Source: Phymatolithon calcareum
Taxonomy: Eukaryota > Rhodophyta > Florideophyceae > Hapalidiales
DNA length: 64,000 bases
Reading direction: 5' to 3'
NCBI GenBank assembly: GCA_977006965.1
Contig: OZ345373.1
Span: forward strand, 496,001 to 560,000
A program made the translations under genes and the position numbers. The notes under the pieces were generated by a model. It searched no databases. It saw only the letters and a list, made by a program, of their open reading frames with translations, and was not told where the DNA came from. Below are positions 32,255 through 44,214 of this stretch, piece by piece (position 1 is the first letter of the stretch; each line of letters begins with the position of its first letter).

Positions 32255-33541
32255 TCAATTCATTGCCGAGGAGGATTCATCATCATCCGTAGCAAGATCC
32301 AGCCCATACTGCATCAGCATCGTATCCTTGACGTACTGGCTTGGCCGCTCACCAAAACAAGAAGCAAGAATAGACCCAAAGTTTGTCAAGTCCAACGACT
32401 GTGGAGGTTTGAAGATTTCGCTTGTTAGCTTCGTGACATAGATCCCAGTACAAACTGAGAATAGTACGTTCGAAAAACTTACCGAGCTTCCGATGCTGAC
32501 TCTGAAAGAGTCACTAGTACCGGAATCCACCAGCAAAAAGTACACTGCCGCTTTGCCATTGCATATATCACTGCCAGTGACATAAAAGATATATCCGGCC
32601 AGACTCGAAATGACAACCTGCTTCAAGCTGCGTCCGTCGGCCTCTCCAATACGCCACGCTATTTTCGGGCAGTACCTCCTCACACTGTCGAGATAGCTCT
32701 CAGCATGCAGACAAGCACAATCAAGCACGTCAAGAGTAACAAGCTCCCGACCGCGCATTCTGCACAGGCCATCAATTCCCGCATTGCTAATGCGAGGTAA
32801 TCCGCGCACAGTGAGTGAGCGTAAGGCAACTGCATATTTTGAAAGCGCAGCAAGACCATTATCAGAGACGTTGGTACAATTGGAACACACAAGGGTACGA
32901 AGCGAAGCACCAAGCATTTGAGCAATACCCGTAATTCCTGTGTCCGTCACTGACGGAATCGCTGACACATCCAGGGCCAGCAACTCCTTGCATCCGTAAG
33001 CGATTATGGACAATGCACTATCAGTTAGCGCAGCACAGCCGCGAAGGCGTAACTCTCGGAGTTGGGGCAGGGCTGGGACGATTTCGGCAATGTCGGCGTT
33101 CGTCAACGGTACGTGTGATAGGTCTAGTGTACAGATGCGGGGACAATTGACAGCGACGGCAATGAGCGCGGAAGAGGTGACGCGCGAACACCCTCGAAGC
33201 ACCAGCGAGCGAAGTGCGGGGCCAATACGCATGACGAGAGCGGACACGGCGCGCGAGGAGATACGGCCTGATTGCCATAGCTCAAGATGGCTCAGTGAAT
33301 GATGAAACAGTGAATGCAAACGACGGCACGTCGTCGCGAGTGGCAATCCAGCTTTGAAGGATGCCTCGACCACCCGGGAATGACCGCCAAGCTCGAGCGG
33401 GCGCATCACGTGCGTGAACACGAGCGATAGCACGTCGTCAGGGAGTGAGAGCAACGAGGTTGGCCTTGTCGCGGGGCGACACACCCGCCTGACGGGATAG
33501 GCGTGCATCCGCAGGCTGTCCAAATGCGATACTGCGATCAT
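32255..33541 (-). CDS. F-box/LRR protein, paralogue B, with 84-nt intron
   Basis: First ATG at 33541. F-box at residues about 29-75 (LLSLPDDVLSLVFTHVM), then about eight AMN1-type LRRs as in paralogue A. An uninterrupted reading contains 28 extra residues that paralogue A lacks, between FRVSIGSS and SLDLTNFGS. They correspond exactly to a GTAAGT...CCACAG intron at 32399-32482. The mature CDS is therefore probably complement(join(32255..32398, 32483..33541)), 400 residues. The C-terminal non-LRR block of paralogue A is conserved (AVYFLLVD, FRVSI, DLTNFGSIL, FGERPSQ). About 2.9 kb separates the two genes, which share orientation and probably arose by local duplication. Confidence 0.87.
   Translation of the reverse strand: MIAVSHLDSLRMHAYPVRRVCRPATRPTSLLSLPDDVLSLVFTHVMRPLELGGHSRVVEASFKAGLPLATTCRRLHSLFHHSLSHLELWQSGRISSRAVSALVMRIGPALRSLVLRGCSRVTSSALIAVAVNCPRICTLDLSHVPLTNADIAEIVPALPQLRELRLRGCAALTDSALSIIAYGCKELLALDVSAIPSVTDTGITGIAQMLGASLRTLVCSNCTNVSDNGLAALSKYAVALRSLTVRGLPRISNAGIDGLCRMRGRELVTLDVLDCACLHAESYLDSVRRYCPKIAWRIGEADGRSLKQVVISSLAGYIFYVTGSDICNGKAAVYFLLVDSGTSDSFRVSIGSSVSFSNVLFSVCTGIYVTKLTSEIFKPPQSLDLTNFGSILASCFGERPSQYVKDTMLMQYGLDLATDDDESSSAMN
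32399..32482 (-). other. 84-nt intron, stop-free and in frame
   Basis: Donor GTAAGT (reading down from 32482) and acceptor CCACAG (32399). The bounds are inferred from the gap in paralogue A. Like the intron at 6765-6860 it is a multiple of three. Confidence 0.75.
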
Positions 33542-35426
33542 GGCGAATGCGGGGTGGTTGAGTGCGGTGCAGATGATGCTGATGCAGGGTAGCCGCGAAG
33601 GCGACACACCTGAGCTGGTATCTTTATGCAGTGTGCAGGACGGGAAGGATGTGGAATGCAAAGACGGGCAGTGCGATGATGGGCCGCACTAGCGCAGCAG
33701 GCAGCGAGCGATACATGCATGACACACGCGATGATGGGCGCGTTGTGTAAAGCAAACTGCTCAGCTTTAGCCCGAGGGGTTCAAGGGACTTGCGTTGCTG
33801 CACGGCGGCCCGCCCTATACCGTTTGCATTGAAGACAGGCACAGGCGGCAGAGCTGCTCACTTTATGCCCGATAGCCGTTATGGGCTGACCATAATCTCC
33901 GGGCGAAATGGCCCGGCTTACAGGGGTTCTGAGGGCTGGCGATCACACAAATGATACGATTCTCGCGCCCGTTGGTTGCTCCTTGGCTACAGTGTTGAAG
34001 GCGTGCACAGCTGAAAGTAGTTGCACCAAATGTGGGATGAAGAACGGAATGACAAGTATGCTGCACACGGAGAGAACGCATGCGGGAGTTGTGTTGAATT
34101 GGGAAGAGATGCTCGGATGGATTGTCGACTGAGAGATGCGCTGTAATATTCATAAACGCACTTCGAATATATGTCCCCCATGACAAACCAACTCAAACGA
34201 ACTGGGCTTCAACTAATGCTTCTATGCCGGGTGCAATTCTAATTGCAACTGCTGTTCAGAATCATTTTAGGATACATTCTATTCCTACGAGCATACCACA
34301 TTCTCCACCTTAAAAGGTATCGGTCAATATCTTAGAGTGAAGCCGTGAAGGCTAAATTATGGAAATTGAAAGTAGGAAATGTAGCGACAAGTTCTGGTCA
34401 GCTAAATGTAATTGCTTGGATTTGAGTTAGCCCCAGTGATCAAAAGCTCTCTCTCATTGTAAGCAGTTACGTACATTCCATGAGCTCACTATACCAGAGA
34501 AGCTGACGGCGGGCTTAACGAATTCAAAAGTGTGCGAGTTTTCGAGAATGATGCAAAACAGTTCTGCTGCTTAGTGCGAGCTTGGACGGCCAAAGAGATA
34601 AGCTGTTTTAAACAACAAGCGGTCCGCCAGTAGTTAGGAAGAAATTTAACGTATAATCGACAAGCGTCCGCAAAGCCGAAATAACTACTCCGGAAAATAC
34701 CTTGTCGGTCCCGTTACCTTGTCCGATCAGAATTGTGCGTCATACATACATACTAGAGACCGACACCAATTTCGGGTGCGACAATTCGGATGGTTTTCGA
34801 ATTGCGCCTTGTGGAGTTAGCTCCACACTAGCGAAGAGGTGTCGTTTATTCCCATCTCGACTTTTGAATGGGTTCTGCTACTACTTTCAAGATCAGATAA
34901 CATTTTAGCCAGCTTTGGATTAGCTGTCTAGGCGTCCATCTATCTGTAGTAGTTGAAGTCTATCTCAAACAATTCTCAAGAAGGCCTTCACAATGCGCGC
35001 ACCATGCGATGGGTGGCTTAAAGCGCCGCTCTTAGTCTCAAAACATCAAATTCGAACGATGTTAAAAACGGAGGAACTTGCTCGGGAAGGGGCTTTGTCA
35101 CATTTTTTGACGAAACGTAAAAATGTAAGGACCAGTTTGGACCTCTTTTCCGACTTCTATCATATAAATTACCGGGAGATCTCATCTAGGATTCGGACCG
35201 TACGGATCAGACTCAGGTCCAGTCCGGTCCACTGTAACTCGGACTGGATTCGGGCGAACACCTCGTTCGCGAATTGTATTCGAATCGGATTAGGATCGGA
35301 TCAGTAGACGGTCAGTTTTTTCCACCGATCGGACTGAGTCTGAAAAAAAATCGGATTGGATCTGGTTTGGATTTACATTTTTTCGGACTGTAAGTGGATC
35401 GGGCTTGATTTAATTTCGGACTGTAA
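33542..35426. other. Intergenic, promoter side of F-box paralogue B
   Basis: No gene recognised. The final 250 bp are rich in degenerate CGGACTG and GGATTGGATC words, similar in style to 38,720-38,960. Confidence 0.45.
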
Positions 35427-35710
35427 GAGCATGCCTAGTGTGTGAGTAAAAATTTAAATTTACCTTGTTCGGCGTTACATTTCAGAGATAGTCATATCTA
35501 TTGTCTGAGTTATCTCCAGAAACAGTGGTCAAATCGCTACAATCATTTCCAAATTGGACGATATTTGGAGATACATATAGCCATTTGACATGCCCATGCT
35601 AATTATCTAGTCCAACCAGATTACCGCACTTGGCACAAGGCAACCGTATTCCCGCCAAATTTCACTATTGCTTGCGGCGAGGTAAGGGCGCCCCATGCTT
35701 CACCGCCACG

Positions 35711-35968
35711 ATGTCTAAGAAGGGAACAAATTTCACCCCGCAAGACGATCTTGCCCTAGCGCGCGCGTAGCTCTCTAGCTCGCAGCAGCCGGTCGATCAG
35801 AACGCCGAATCGTTCTGGGCCGATGTCGCTGAGCAATTCGCTGGCCAGCAGGACATCGCCGTAGCACGCACGCCCGGAAGCTTGAAGTGCCGATGGACGC
35901 TCCTCCAACGCGTCTGTCAGAAGTACTCTGTACCCTCCCGGAACAGACATGCGACGCCTGGACGCTAG
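35711..35968 (+). pseudogene. Harbinger MYB/SANT-like accessory protein, one internal stop
   Basis: ATG at 35711 opens MSKKGTNFTPQDDLALARA, then TAG (35768), then the same frame continues with ESFWADVAEQF, ARTPGSLKCRW and LLQRVCQKY to 35968. This is the trihelix/MYB-like domain that PIF/Harbinger elements encode beside the transposase and that helps it enter the nucleus and bind its ends. It is disabled by the stop and truncated by the deletion. Confidence 0.7.
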
Positions 35969-36636
35969 TATGTCATTGATGAGGGGATTGTTGTCGAGGA
36001 CCGTAATGTCATTATTCGTTCCACAAAGACCGGCGTACCAGTGCCAACAGTGCACAACGCCTCGCAACTGATGTTCGCCAGCTTATCATCCTTTGAGTTG
36101 TGGTATTGTCCTTTTAGAGAACGAGGGCAGTTCTTCCACTTGAAATGCATGCGGTCTAGACAGTCGGGGCAGCCAGGAAATCCGGCTTCCTTGTAGGATT
36201 TAATAATTTCCTGCACTTCCTGCACATTTGGTTCCCTGTTCAGAAAAACGGGTCCGAAACGGTCTATGACAGTGCTGAGAAATAACCGAAAGTAATGACT
36301 CTGTGTCTCGGGTGCCATTCTGCACATTTCGTCTAGCTGGTAGCAAGAGAGGTTGCTCCCAAGACGACGGAGCGCTGGCAGTATTTTCTGATGACTGGTG
36401 TGGCCCAAGCGTCCAAATGCATCCTTTTGCTGCTTAAAAGTGGGTTCTGCGACGATAAGTTCGTCGTTCAGCCTCCAACAGAGCACCAGAGGAATCCTAA
36501 AGACGTTCCGAAATGTAGAGGGTGGATAGGTAGGATTAATCGCTAGATAGTCCTCAAACCATGCACAGGGACCACGTTGTACATTCTTCTTCTTTGGTAC
36601 TCTTCTGCGGGGTTTGAAACGCACAAGTTGGCACAC
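35960..36636 (-). pseudogene. PIF/Harbinger transposase fragment
   Basis: Clear landmarks are FPGCPDCLDRMHFKWKNCP (with the first catalytic Asp), GQYHNSKDDK and, after a frameshift near 36,050, WHWYAGLCGTNNDITVLD (with the second Asp) and PLINDIL. The frame then runs into the antisense of the MYB ORF at about 35,960, so the final catalytic Glu is missing. No in-frame ATG precedes CQLVRFKPRRR; the natural start may lie in an upstream exon. Confidence 0.78.
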
Positions 36637-36908
36637 TGGCTATGGTCGGGTTGTTCCCTGGCAAAACGCCGAGGGCGCCGCTTCGCGGGGATCTTTATAG
36701 AAAAATAATTGGATCAAGCTGTAAGCAGCGGTTCCAGGGTTTGGCCTTGGTGATCCTTCATGGCGTAAGTACGCATCGAAACCTATGGTACCGTAATGAC
36801 TGTAATGCTATCTGTAAGGCTTGCTGTAAATGCCAGTTGTAGTGACAATTTGAAGGGAGCTAGTTTTATAGGAAATGGAGAGTATGATAGTGGCGTTGGA
36901 CGCCACAT
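36607..36908. repeat. Harbinger 5' block, inverted copy at 60,296-60,706
   Basis: The stretch from the transposase start outward is repeated on the other strand at about 60.3-60.7 kb, including CCAGTTGTAGTGACAATTTG and its relative and the CQLVRFKP/CQLVHFKP coding start. The 60-kb copy carries roughly 90 extra bases. Confidence 0.7.
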
Positions 36909-37273
36909 CTTCCCAGGTTCGAGTTGAGCTTCGCACTCGCCTCGTGTAAAGCAGCGGCGCAGCAAATGAGTGCGGCGATCTCATCTTCTTGCACCTGGAG
37001 GAGATCGGCGCCAAGGATCCGCGTATCCGACGAGGATGACAAGTTCGCCATTTTGTACGACGGCAGCTGCAGATGTCCTCGTCACTTCATGAGTAGTACT
37101 GACCCATGGGACAGTACTTCCCTCGTACTTTGGCATCAAATCATATAATTACACGTTACCCTGTAACATAGCTTAGCGCCGAAAACAGTAGGCGTGCTTG
37201 TCAAAATAAAATATCTAAATCGCAAAATATAGCTATTTACCACTTGGAGAGAGCTCTTACATTAGGCATGCTC

Positions 37274-40117
37274 GAAGTAGATAAGATCGGATTTCCTGGA
37301 GAAGAAATTTGGTTCAAAATTTGAAATATTATTAAAAATATGCCAAAATTTAAGCGAAATACGTGCCTGAGTATGCTCAGGCCAAGGAAAAATAGTTTCG
37401 GATTACGGTCAGGCAGGGGATAGTAATATATAAGAGGGGGACAACACCTTTTTTCTGAGGACTCATATGGATGTTGGAAAGCGGGAAATTAGACTCACAC
37501 CCTCAATCGCACATAATCTTTGGGATTGTGCTCCACGTACAGTAAGCTGCGAGCCGTCGGATAACACGTGCTGTAATCGCTGTTCAAATGCCAATATTGC
37601 AGCACCCAAAAAAGCACTGCAGTAAGACAAAATGAATAAACGCACTATATCGTGAACATCCTTGGAACCAGCGGTGCTCCACGAGGCGAACTACGTACCA
37701 GAGCGAAGCGCAGAAAGAAGAACCCGCCCAAACGCTGGGACTCCGCCTTATAGCGATTTCGAAAAATTGCTTATCTTCCGTGGAATGCGTGCCGCTCAAG
37801 AACATATCAGAAAGCCGCCTTCGACTTTGCGGATACTCGGACAAGGGAGACCTGAGACGAAGAAGTGTAAAATGGTTTCGGATCTAGCTGGAGCTGTTTG
37901 CGTGCCGTCGAAGCGAAATTTTGTCGTTATATGTATGGGAATTCAGCCTTTCGTTCGCAGTGAGGACATCGGACAGTACACACCTGGGATGTGATGCGTA
38001 ATTACGTACGAAAGAGCGCGGTGGAGATGGAAAAATGCGGTCGCGGACGCGGACGGACAGGTTTGAAATTCATTCCGTCGTGTGTTGTTCAGTGCAGAGG
38101 TATAATTATGCACTGTCCTGAGTGCCCATATCGACCAAATATCGCACTGTAATGCTTCTCGTTGAAGAGCAACATCTCGTGAACACTTTTCATCCCCGAC
38201 TGAAGCACTCACAGAAAAATCAGTGCGGTCAAAAACTGGTATGCTTATTTAATCCAAAAAATATCTATCGTGCTTCCTCTCCTCATTGTGAATCTTCTAC
38301 GCTTACGATAGGGAAATAGGAGTTGAAAAAACCAGTTTTTGGAGCTCTTTTTTACGTTTTTCAAGCAATATGACCACTCAAATTTGCTCAAAAAAGAACA
38401 TGGCATCCCAGCCATGCGGTAGCTTTGTCAGTATTTAATTTTAAAAATAAATTACATCAAAAGAATCAGCGCATCCTGAAGATATGTTCTCTAAGAGACA
38501 AATTAATATAAACATGTGTTCCAGCCACAGGACACTCGCGCGCTCAGCGTAAAATCGTCCTTTAAACGTTGGAATATGGTTGTGCTCTTGAGCAGAGACA
38601 ATTTAGTGGTATGATCACCAAATATGGACCAACCGTTTCGCTCCATTTGGCATATGCGATTTGAGGGCGTTCCTGAAAAACCGGGAGTTGACGTCCCCCT
38701 CTTATATATTACTATCCCCTGGTTCAGGCAACCGCAGATTCGGTGCGGATCCGATTCAGGCCAGTTCAGAGAAGGTCGACGGCTTTTTTCGGGCTTTACG
38801 TGGACCGTATCGTCGACATTTCCGGATTGGACTCTAAGTGGATTTAAACCGCTCAGCACTGTAATCGGACTGGCTACGAGGAAGATTTTCGGACTCCGGA
38901 CAGGCCGCGGATCAGAAATTGATCCATTTTTCGGATTCAGGCCGTCGCCGATCCGTCCGGTGCTAGCCCTAATCTTCTCTCTTTAGAATCTCCGAACACC
39001 ATCAACGACACTCCCATCACAGAAGAAGAAGACATATAAACAATAGTGAAGATAGTAACTCTCTTCACGGGCATGCGTTTCCGAATAAACGAACGCCGCA
39101 CAGACTAGTTTACTGTATGAGGTGCCCTCCAGTGTTCCTTCGCGACACACTCTTAATGAGCACAACCAACTCGTACGTTACAATAATTTAATTTTTTATG
39201 TTTCAAAGCCCCACAGTTAACCCCCTCGTACTGCTACATTTGATGTTTATTGGGACACAGTAAAATAATTCTTTTGCGAAGCTCACGCGCATCAAAACAC
39301 GTCATAGAGTATTTCCTGTCCTTCCCCATGTGTATGCGCTCGTACTGAACAAGTTTGGAGTGCGTTCGCGCAGGGTACGCGAAGCTACAAGCAAAGCCGC
39401 GATTTTCGTGTCCAAATATGCCTATTCGTTCAGATGATGTAGACAGTTAGCAGTTGCGCGTTCGGATATTATTTCAAGGTGGATTTCTTCTTAAGCACAG
39501 TACCTGGTCCCGTTTTTTTCGTTTTCACAAAATCGGCTGAAAGATATGGGCAGTTCTACATCGAGCAAGACATTCGAATTTGGCCCCTAAACTGAGCTTT
39601 TCGGTCTGCGTGTCATTTGCGCTTCATCTGTGTACCTAATGAGCTACGATCTGACTATAAGTCATTGTGTCCTGGATGGGAAATGTGTTTTCATGATGAG
39701 AGGAGCTTTGGCAGACCACGAGAGAGCCATATATGCTCTTAGTGCCTTCAAAACAGAGCGTTCACGATCGGTCGCCATGCAGATAGGAATGTATATTATG
39801 AAGGCAGTCACAGAAGGAGGAATAGGATGATCAATTGAGGACTTTGTTTGGCTCTTGACACTTCTCAACCCAGAAAAACTAGAGTCGTATCATGGAGCAG
39901 AGGAATACGTATCGCAGAAGGTGGTCTGGAGAGAGAGCTCCATGAATTCGACTGGAAGGTACAGTTCTGATGTGTACCGCTGTCATTGGCGGTACATACT
40001 AGCTCGTCGCATGGGTTATGCTCGCCGTTTAGATGAAGGATCGCGCAACGGGATATCACCGGAGATTAATAGTGCTCTACGAGCGTACAGCAGGCAAGAT
40101 TCCAACTTCCATGAGTC
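37274..40117. other. Intergenic / unclassified repeat debris
   Basis: No gene supported. Contains degenerate CGGACTG-type words (38,720-38,960), a LINE-like 3' signature near 39,200 (TTCAAAGCCCCACAG) and several short frames without features. Confidence 0.4.
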
Positions 40118-41140
40118 TTATATCGTGGCCCTGAGCTCCTTTGCGCTAATTTCCTGAAACGACCTCCGATAGCTTTTTGGGAGCCTGGAGCTTGGCACAC
40201 CGTTTTCAATGGCATTGAGGCGCCTTTGTTCTGCATCAAGACGTAGGCGAACGTTCTTGATATGGCCGTATCTGTTCGAAGCGCGCCGAATCCTCGCAAG
40301 AATATCCTCTGTAAAGACCATTTCAAAAATGTCAATGGGGTGCAGTTTTCTTCGGGAGGAAAACTGTTTAGCGATGATGCTTCCTTCGTTAGGGCCGGTA
40401 TAGTTCGCGGGTTGTATCCTTATGCCGGTCATTTCCTCCCCAATGATGACAAGTGCCGAGTGCAATGTCAAAATCTTATCTCTGTGTTCCTCTGAGTCTG
40501 CAGTCTCTTCATCCTCCTCTCCCTGTTCGAGTGCGATATCCTCCGTTCCACTCTAGTCATCAGATTCACTGGCTTCTGGCGAAAGACTCCGAGTAACCAA
40601 AGCCATATTTGAATCTGGTTCATGTCCTTCTATTTGTTGGGTGCTGATACCTCGAGTCTGCTCATGGTCTCCACTGTCAGGTGTCTCTGGAGACGAAGGA
40701 TTTCGAGTAACCAAAGTCACATTTGAATCTGGTAATGATGGTTGATGTCCTTCCATGGGCTGGTTACTGATACCCCGAGTCTGCTCATGGTCTGCACTGT
40801 CTGGTGTGTCCGGAGACTTTCTTTTTCGGCCACGCTTCTTCAACTCTCTGAGAGCGAATTGTTTAGTTCGTAAAGAGCGAACATCTTCTTCTAAAGCTGT
40901 CCTGTCCGCAGAAAATTGTGTTTCTCCCCACCGTTTTAGACAGTCTTTCTTGCAGGAAAGACTTCCCGCTGTAGGTAGTCTCAAGGTTCTCAAGCAATCC
41001 TGCAATGCTTTTCCAGGCCACATCCGGTCTTTCCGTTTAGAGCCTGGTGGATCCGAAAATGATGTTGATGAAGATATAGAGATGGAACCCATTCCTACCT
41101 GCAGAACAAAGGAGCGCGGGGGCTCTTCAAAGCCATCCAT
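40118..41140 (-). pseudogene. piggyBac-like transposase N-terminal fragment, one internal stop
   Basis: A single frame from ATG 41140 to 40118 is broken only by a TAG at 40553-40555. The first half has a basic KKRGRKRK cluster and two tandem copies of a 35-40 residue unit (TPDSxDHEQTRGIS...SNxxLVTR). Around the stop it is strongly acidic (ASESDD, GEEDEETADSEE). The end carries HPIDIFEMVFTEDILARI, then NRY and ISAKELRATI, which match the opening of the piggyBac DDE domain (P.d.F...F.deil..i...tNrY...Elra). The catalytic Asp residues are absent, so only an N-terminal piece remains. A domesticated gene is unlikely given the stop. Confidence 0.5.
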
Positions 41141-41811
41141 CTTTGTGCTTTCCTTGCAGCCGACGCCCAATCCGAGAACTTGATGATGTCAAAATGTCTG
41201 CACTCTCTGTGATTCTGCTGGTAAAGCTTCTGAACTGCTTCCTTCCTGTGTACGTCACTCTCTACAGTATAGATCCAACAAAACTTACTCATGCTCTGAA
41301 AAACTGCACACATAACATTCCTAAGACCCTAATGGTACGGAGATTAAAATGGTTCTGGGGCTCAGTAACAGCGATCAATACCCCGAAAGGTGGATTTTAA
41401 GACCCGAAATGGAATATCATTGAATTATTTTAACAACAAAATCTTCAAAAAGTATCCACAAAATAAGAATGACCCAAACAGGACAGATTTGTCCAGAAAT
41501 GTATGTGCAGTACGAGAGGGTTAAACGGATATATGGTCAAAGCTTCCTCAGCTCCTGCAGTACCAGCAATAGGACGGCTCTAGTATTATATCTGGTATTT
41601 AATGAGAGCGCGTACCAAGTTCTAGATTTTCTTATAACTCTTCCTGAAGAGTAATATTTTAATGATTGAAGAATTCGAAAAGAAATGTAAGATATTGAAC
41701 TGTAGCTTCATTTTCAATCCAATGGCCAACGTAAAACAATTATAAAATATGCTTCGGAAATGACAATTGCACCTGAAGTAAAGAATGAGCTTGAGATTGA
41801 CGACGTCGGGT
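41141..41811. other. Intergenic with dispersed repeat
   Basis: Contains one copy (about 41,450-41,523) of the dispersed repeat also present at 25,200 and 48,490, ending AGAGGGTTAA, followed by a LINE-like GCTTCCTCAG phrase at about 41,540. No gene. Confidence 0.45.
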
Positions 41812-42560
41812 GAGAGGCTGACCGGACTGAAAGTACCACAAACGACACAAGACAAGTTTCCGGCGAGAGCGCCAGTGCTCGCGCCGGCGCAAGTGGCCGC
41901 AGCGATCGAGCTGCACAAAGCGCTTATTTCGGCGGTAATCCTGCCGGAAATGGCTGACGCGATCGCGAATGCGCCCCCCTGGGACTCGGCGAATCGAGAA
42001 CTCGCCATGCTCGAAATGCCAGACTCAACTCCGCTGTCCTCGGATTTCGAAGAAATCTTCCGAATTTAACCAGATTTGATACAGGCCGGCTATCATAACC
42101 GGTCCGGCCACGCGTGCACCTGTACGTCACAGGAAGGAGACAAGAGCAGAGTCAGGAATTTTTCCCCGCTCCAAGGCAGGGTTTTTTGGAATGGCAAGAG
42201 CTGTGCCCCGGCCTCCCCATAGGAGAAGATTACCGCCTTCTGGTAGTTCGGTAGTACACGGATTCCGCCCTGAGCGGTGTGCCGCAATGCTCAAGGAAGC
42301 TGGGAGAGAGGACCGAAGGAGATGAAAGAAGGTAACGCGATGACCAGCTACCGTGAGCATCCTAAATGGTTCCAACCAGGGTCATCGCTTTGAAAGACGG
42401 CGCCTGAAGATTTGTTGCGTAGAGATTTAGATTTTAAGCTCCCCGAAGCTCTGCATTTTGTGCGGCTTAGAGCTGTTGTGACATCAAATACCAATCGTAT
42501 CTGTTATACTATAGTACAACTCCGAAACCTGCATTAAAGAAGACGAAGAAAGAATGAACT
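41812..42560 (+). repeat. Unclassified mobile repeat, uninterrupted copy
   Basis: Starts near GAGAGGCTGACCGG and ends near TGCATTAAAGAAGA. The same repeat, inverted and split, flanks the Ngaro element (54,008-54,508 and 59,058-59,315). A coding-like frame (41785-42069, with ARAPVLAPAQVAAAIELHKAL and SDFEEIFRI) is shared by both copies, so it is probably a retrotransposon remnant, but I recognise no domain. Confidence 0.7.
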
Positions 42561-43640
42561 TGTTTGAAACGTGTCAAAATGGGTGGGCTAGGTTGAGAAA
42601 GGATGAACTTGTCAAGATCTTGTCGGAGTGGGGTGCATGAAAGATTATGTATCTTTGCGTCTCGAGTCAAACTGACTCCATCCTCTGCCACGCCGTAGCT
42701 GCACTCCTGCAATGAAATTCCTGATTTGCGTATTCTGTGTAAGGTCATATACCTCTTGTTAAATTATGATAGAAATATTTGTACAATAATTGTACATTGT
42801 TAGAGTACATTAATTATTCTTTTAGAATAATTCTACTACGCTAGCTAGTATTAAATGCGAACTTACACAGCTATCCATAAAAGATTGCAAGCTTGCAAAG
42901 GTAGCTTGCAATATACCGTTACAATCTAGTACCTTTAGCGGCAAGCTGGCAAAATTAGCTTAGAAAATCTATATGACGATCGGCGTCGACCCCGGCGTTG
43001 GACTCGGCAACCAACGCAGACACCATTAACCGAACCCAATCTCCAAAAGAACCACCGAACATCTCCAATTAAAACTTATCGTTCATCATACTACACGTGC
43101 CATAACACGTATAATTACAATCTCACAGTTAGTATCTTCATCCTTTCATTTGGTAGCACTGTCTATCATATTCATTCCACAATTGTAAGCGTCTCCTGCG
43201 TCTTGATTTCCGCGAGCTCAACGTTCACGATAATACATGTGTCCTCACACGTGTCATTACCATCTCACAAAAAGTACCCTCATCCTTTCATTCTGGTCCC
43301 AATAATGACTGGTCTCAAAAACTGGAATCATACTCACCCGTCCCATAAACTTGCGTCCGGAGGCAGAGCGTCCACCACTGAGTAGCAGTAGAAGTTCAAC
43401 TGTTTCCTTACAGCCGGTACTACATATCATGCACACTGGATCGTAGGCCAGTGCATCCAAGCTTACCCCATTATAAAAAGCTGTCCCAATTGCGAACAGC
43501 GGCCACCAACGGGGTACAGTCCCTAATTAGCTCACGTAATATCACTTCAGGCTGTCTGCGCGATATCGGAAAGCCACTTAGAATTGTCAGGATAACGACA
43601 GGCACCAGGCTTGGCATTTGCTCTTAGAATTTTCAATTTG
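42561..43640. other. AT-rich intergenic, no gene seen
   Basis: Contains two variants of an ACACGTG/TCATTACAATCTCACA phrase (about 43,095-43,150 and 43,240-43,290), a weak direct repeat. Nothing else recognised. Confidence 0.4.
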
Positions 43641-43654
43641 CTCTTTTCTTGAAG

Positions 43655-43985
43655 CAACTGATTAGTCGTTTATTTAACAGCCCTCAGTAACACTCCTAAG
43701 ACTGTATGGGAGCAGATTTTCTGTTCTATTAATAATAATTGATTTTCACAATAAAGTAAAGATTACAATTTTATATCGCCTGGTCCCTAATACAAGGACT
43801 CGTCGTTTACCATACTATCAAGAATAGTGACTCTGTAGAGTAGTAAGGAGTCTAATCTTAAAAATTCTCCGGATTCTAGTCTATACTTCGTTAGATTCTT
43901 GAATACGGTCTCCAAGCGACGCTCGACTGCTGCTCCGCATGTAACAACTATTGGCGTCGTCGATACATATGATTGAACCTAAAGG
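43655..43985 (-). mobile_element. LINE 3' fragment
   Basis: Complement of the fragment at 11,690-12,036. The coding trace RRLETVFKNLTKYRLESGE, then LLLYRVTI, parallels the plus-strand copy. The 3' end at about 43,670 reads GTTTATTTAACAGCCCTCAG on the plus strand. Confidence 0.6.
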
Positions 43986-44214
43986 TTGCGTATTTTATAG
44001 TCCACTGTTGCCGTACCACCTTGGAAAACCTGATGGTGGCAGGATTATCGTCTGGTAACAATTTGACCTCCTGCGATTGCAACTAAATGAAATGGCAAAT
44101 TCGAAACAAATTCTGCTCCTGTCCCTTTTGAAGCCTCGAGGATCAGCACGATCGAATCGCTAGCAGTGAGGCAAAAAGAATTTCCAGCCGAGGGCCTGAA
44201 AAGGAAAATGTATC

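Larger units (their letters stand above)
35427..37273. mobile_element. PIF/Harbinger element, internally deleted
   Basis: Inverted ends GAGCATGCCTAGTGTGTGAG (from 35427) and, read inward from 37273, GAGCATGCCTAATGTAAGAG agree at 17 of 20 positions. They resemble the GAGCAT ends common in plant-type Harbingers. Flanking trinucleotides are TAA and GAA, a 3-bp target duplication with one change. Inside are a MYB/SANT-like ORF on plus and the N-terminal part of the transposase on minus. Their 3' ends are fused, so the centre including the last catalytic residue is lost. Confidence 0.72.
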
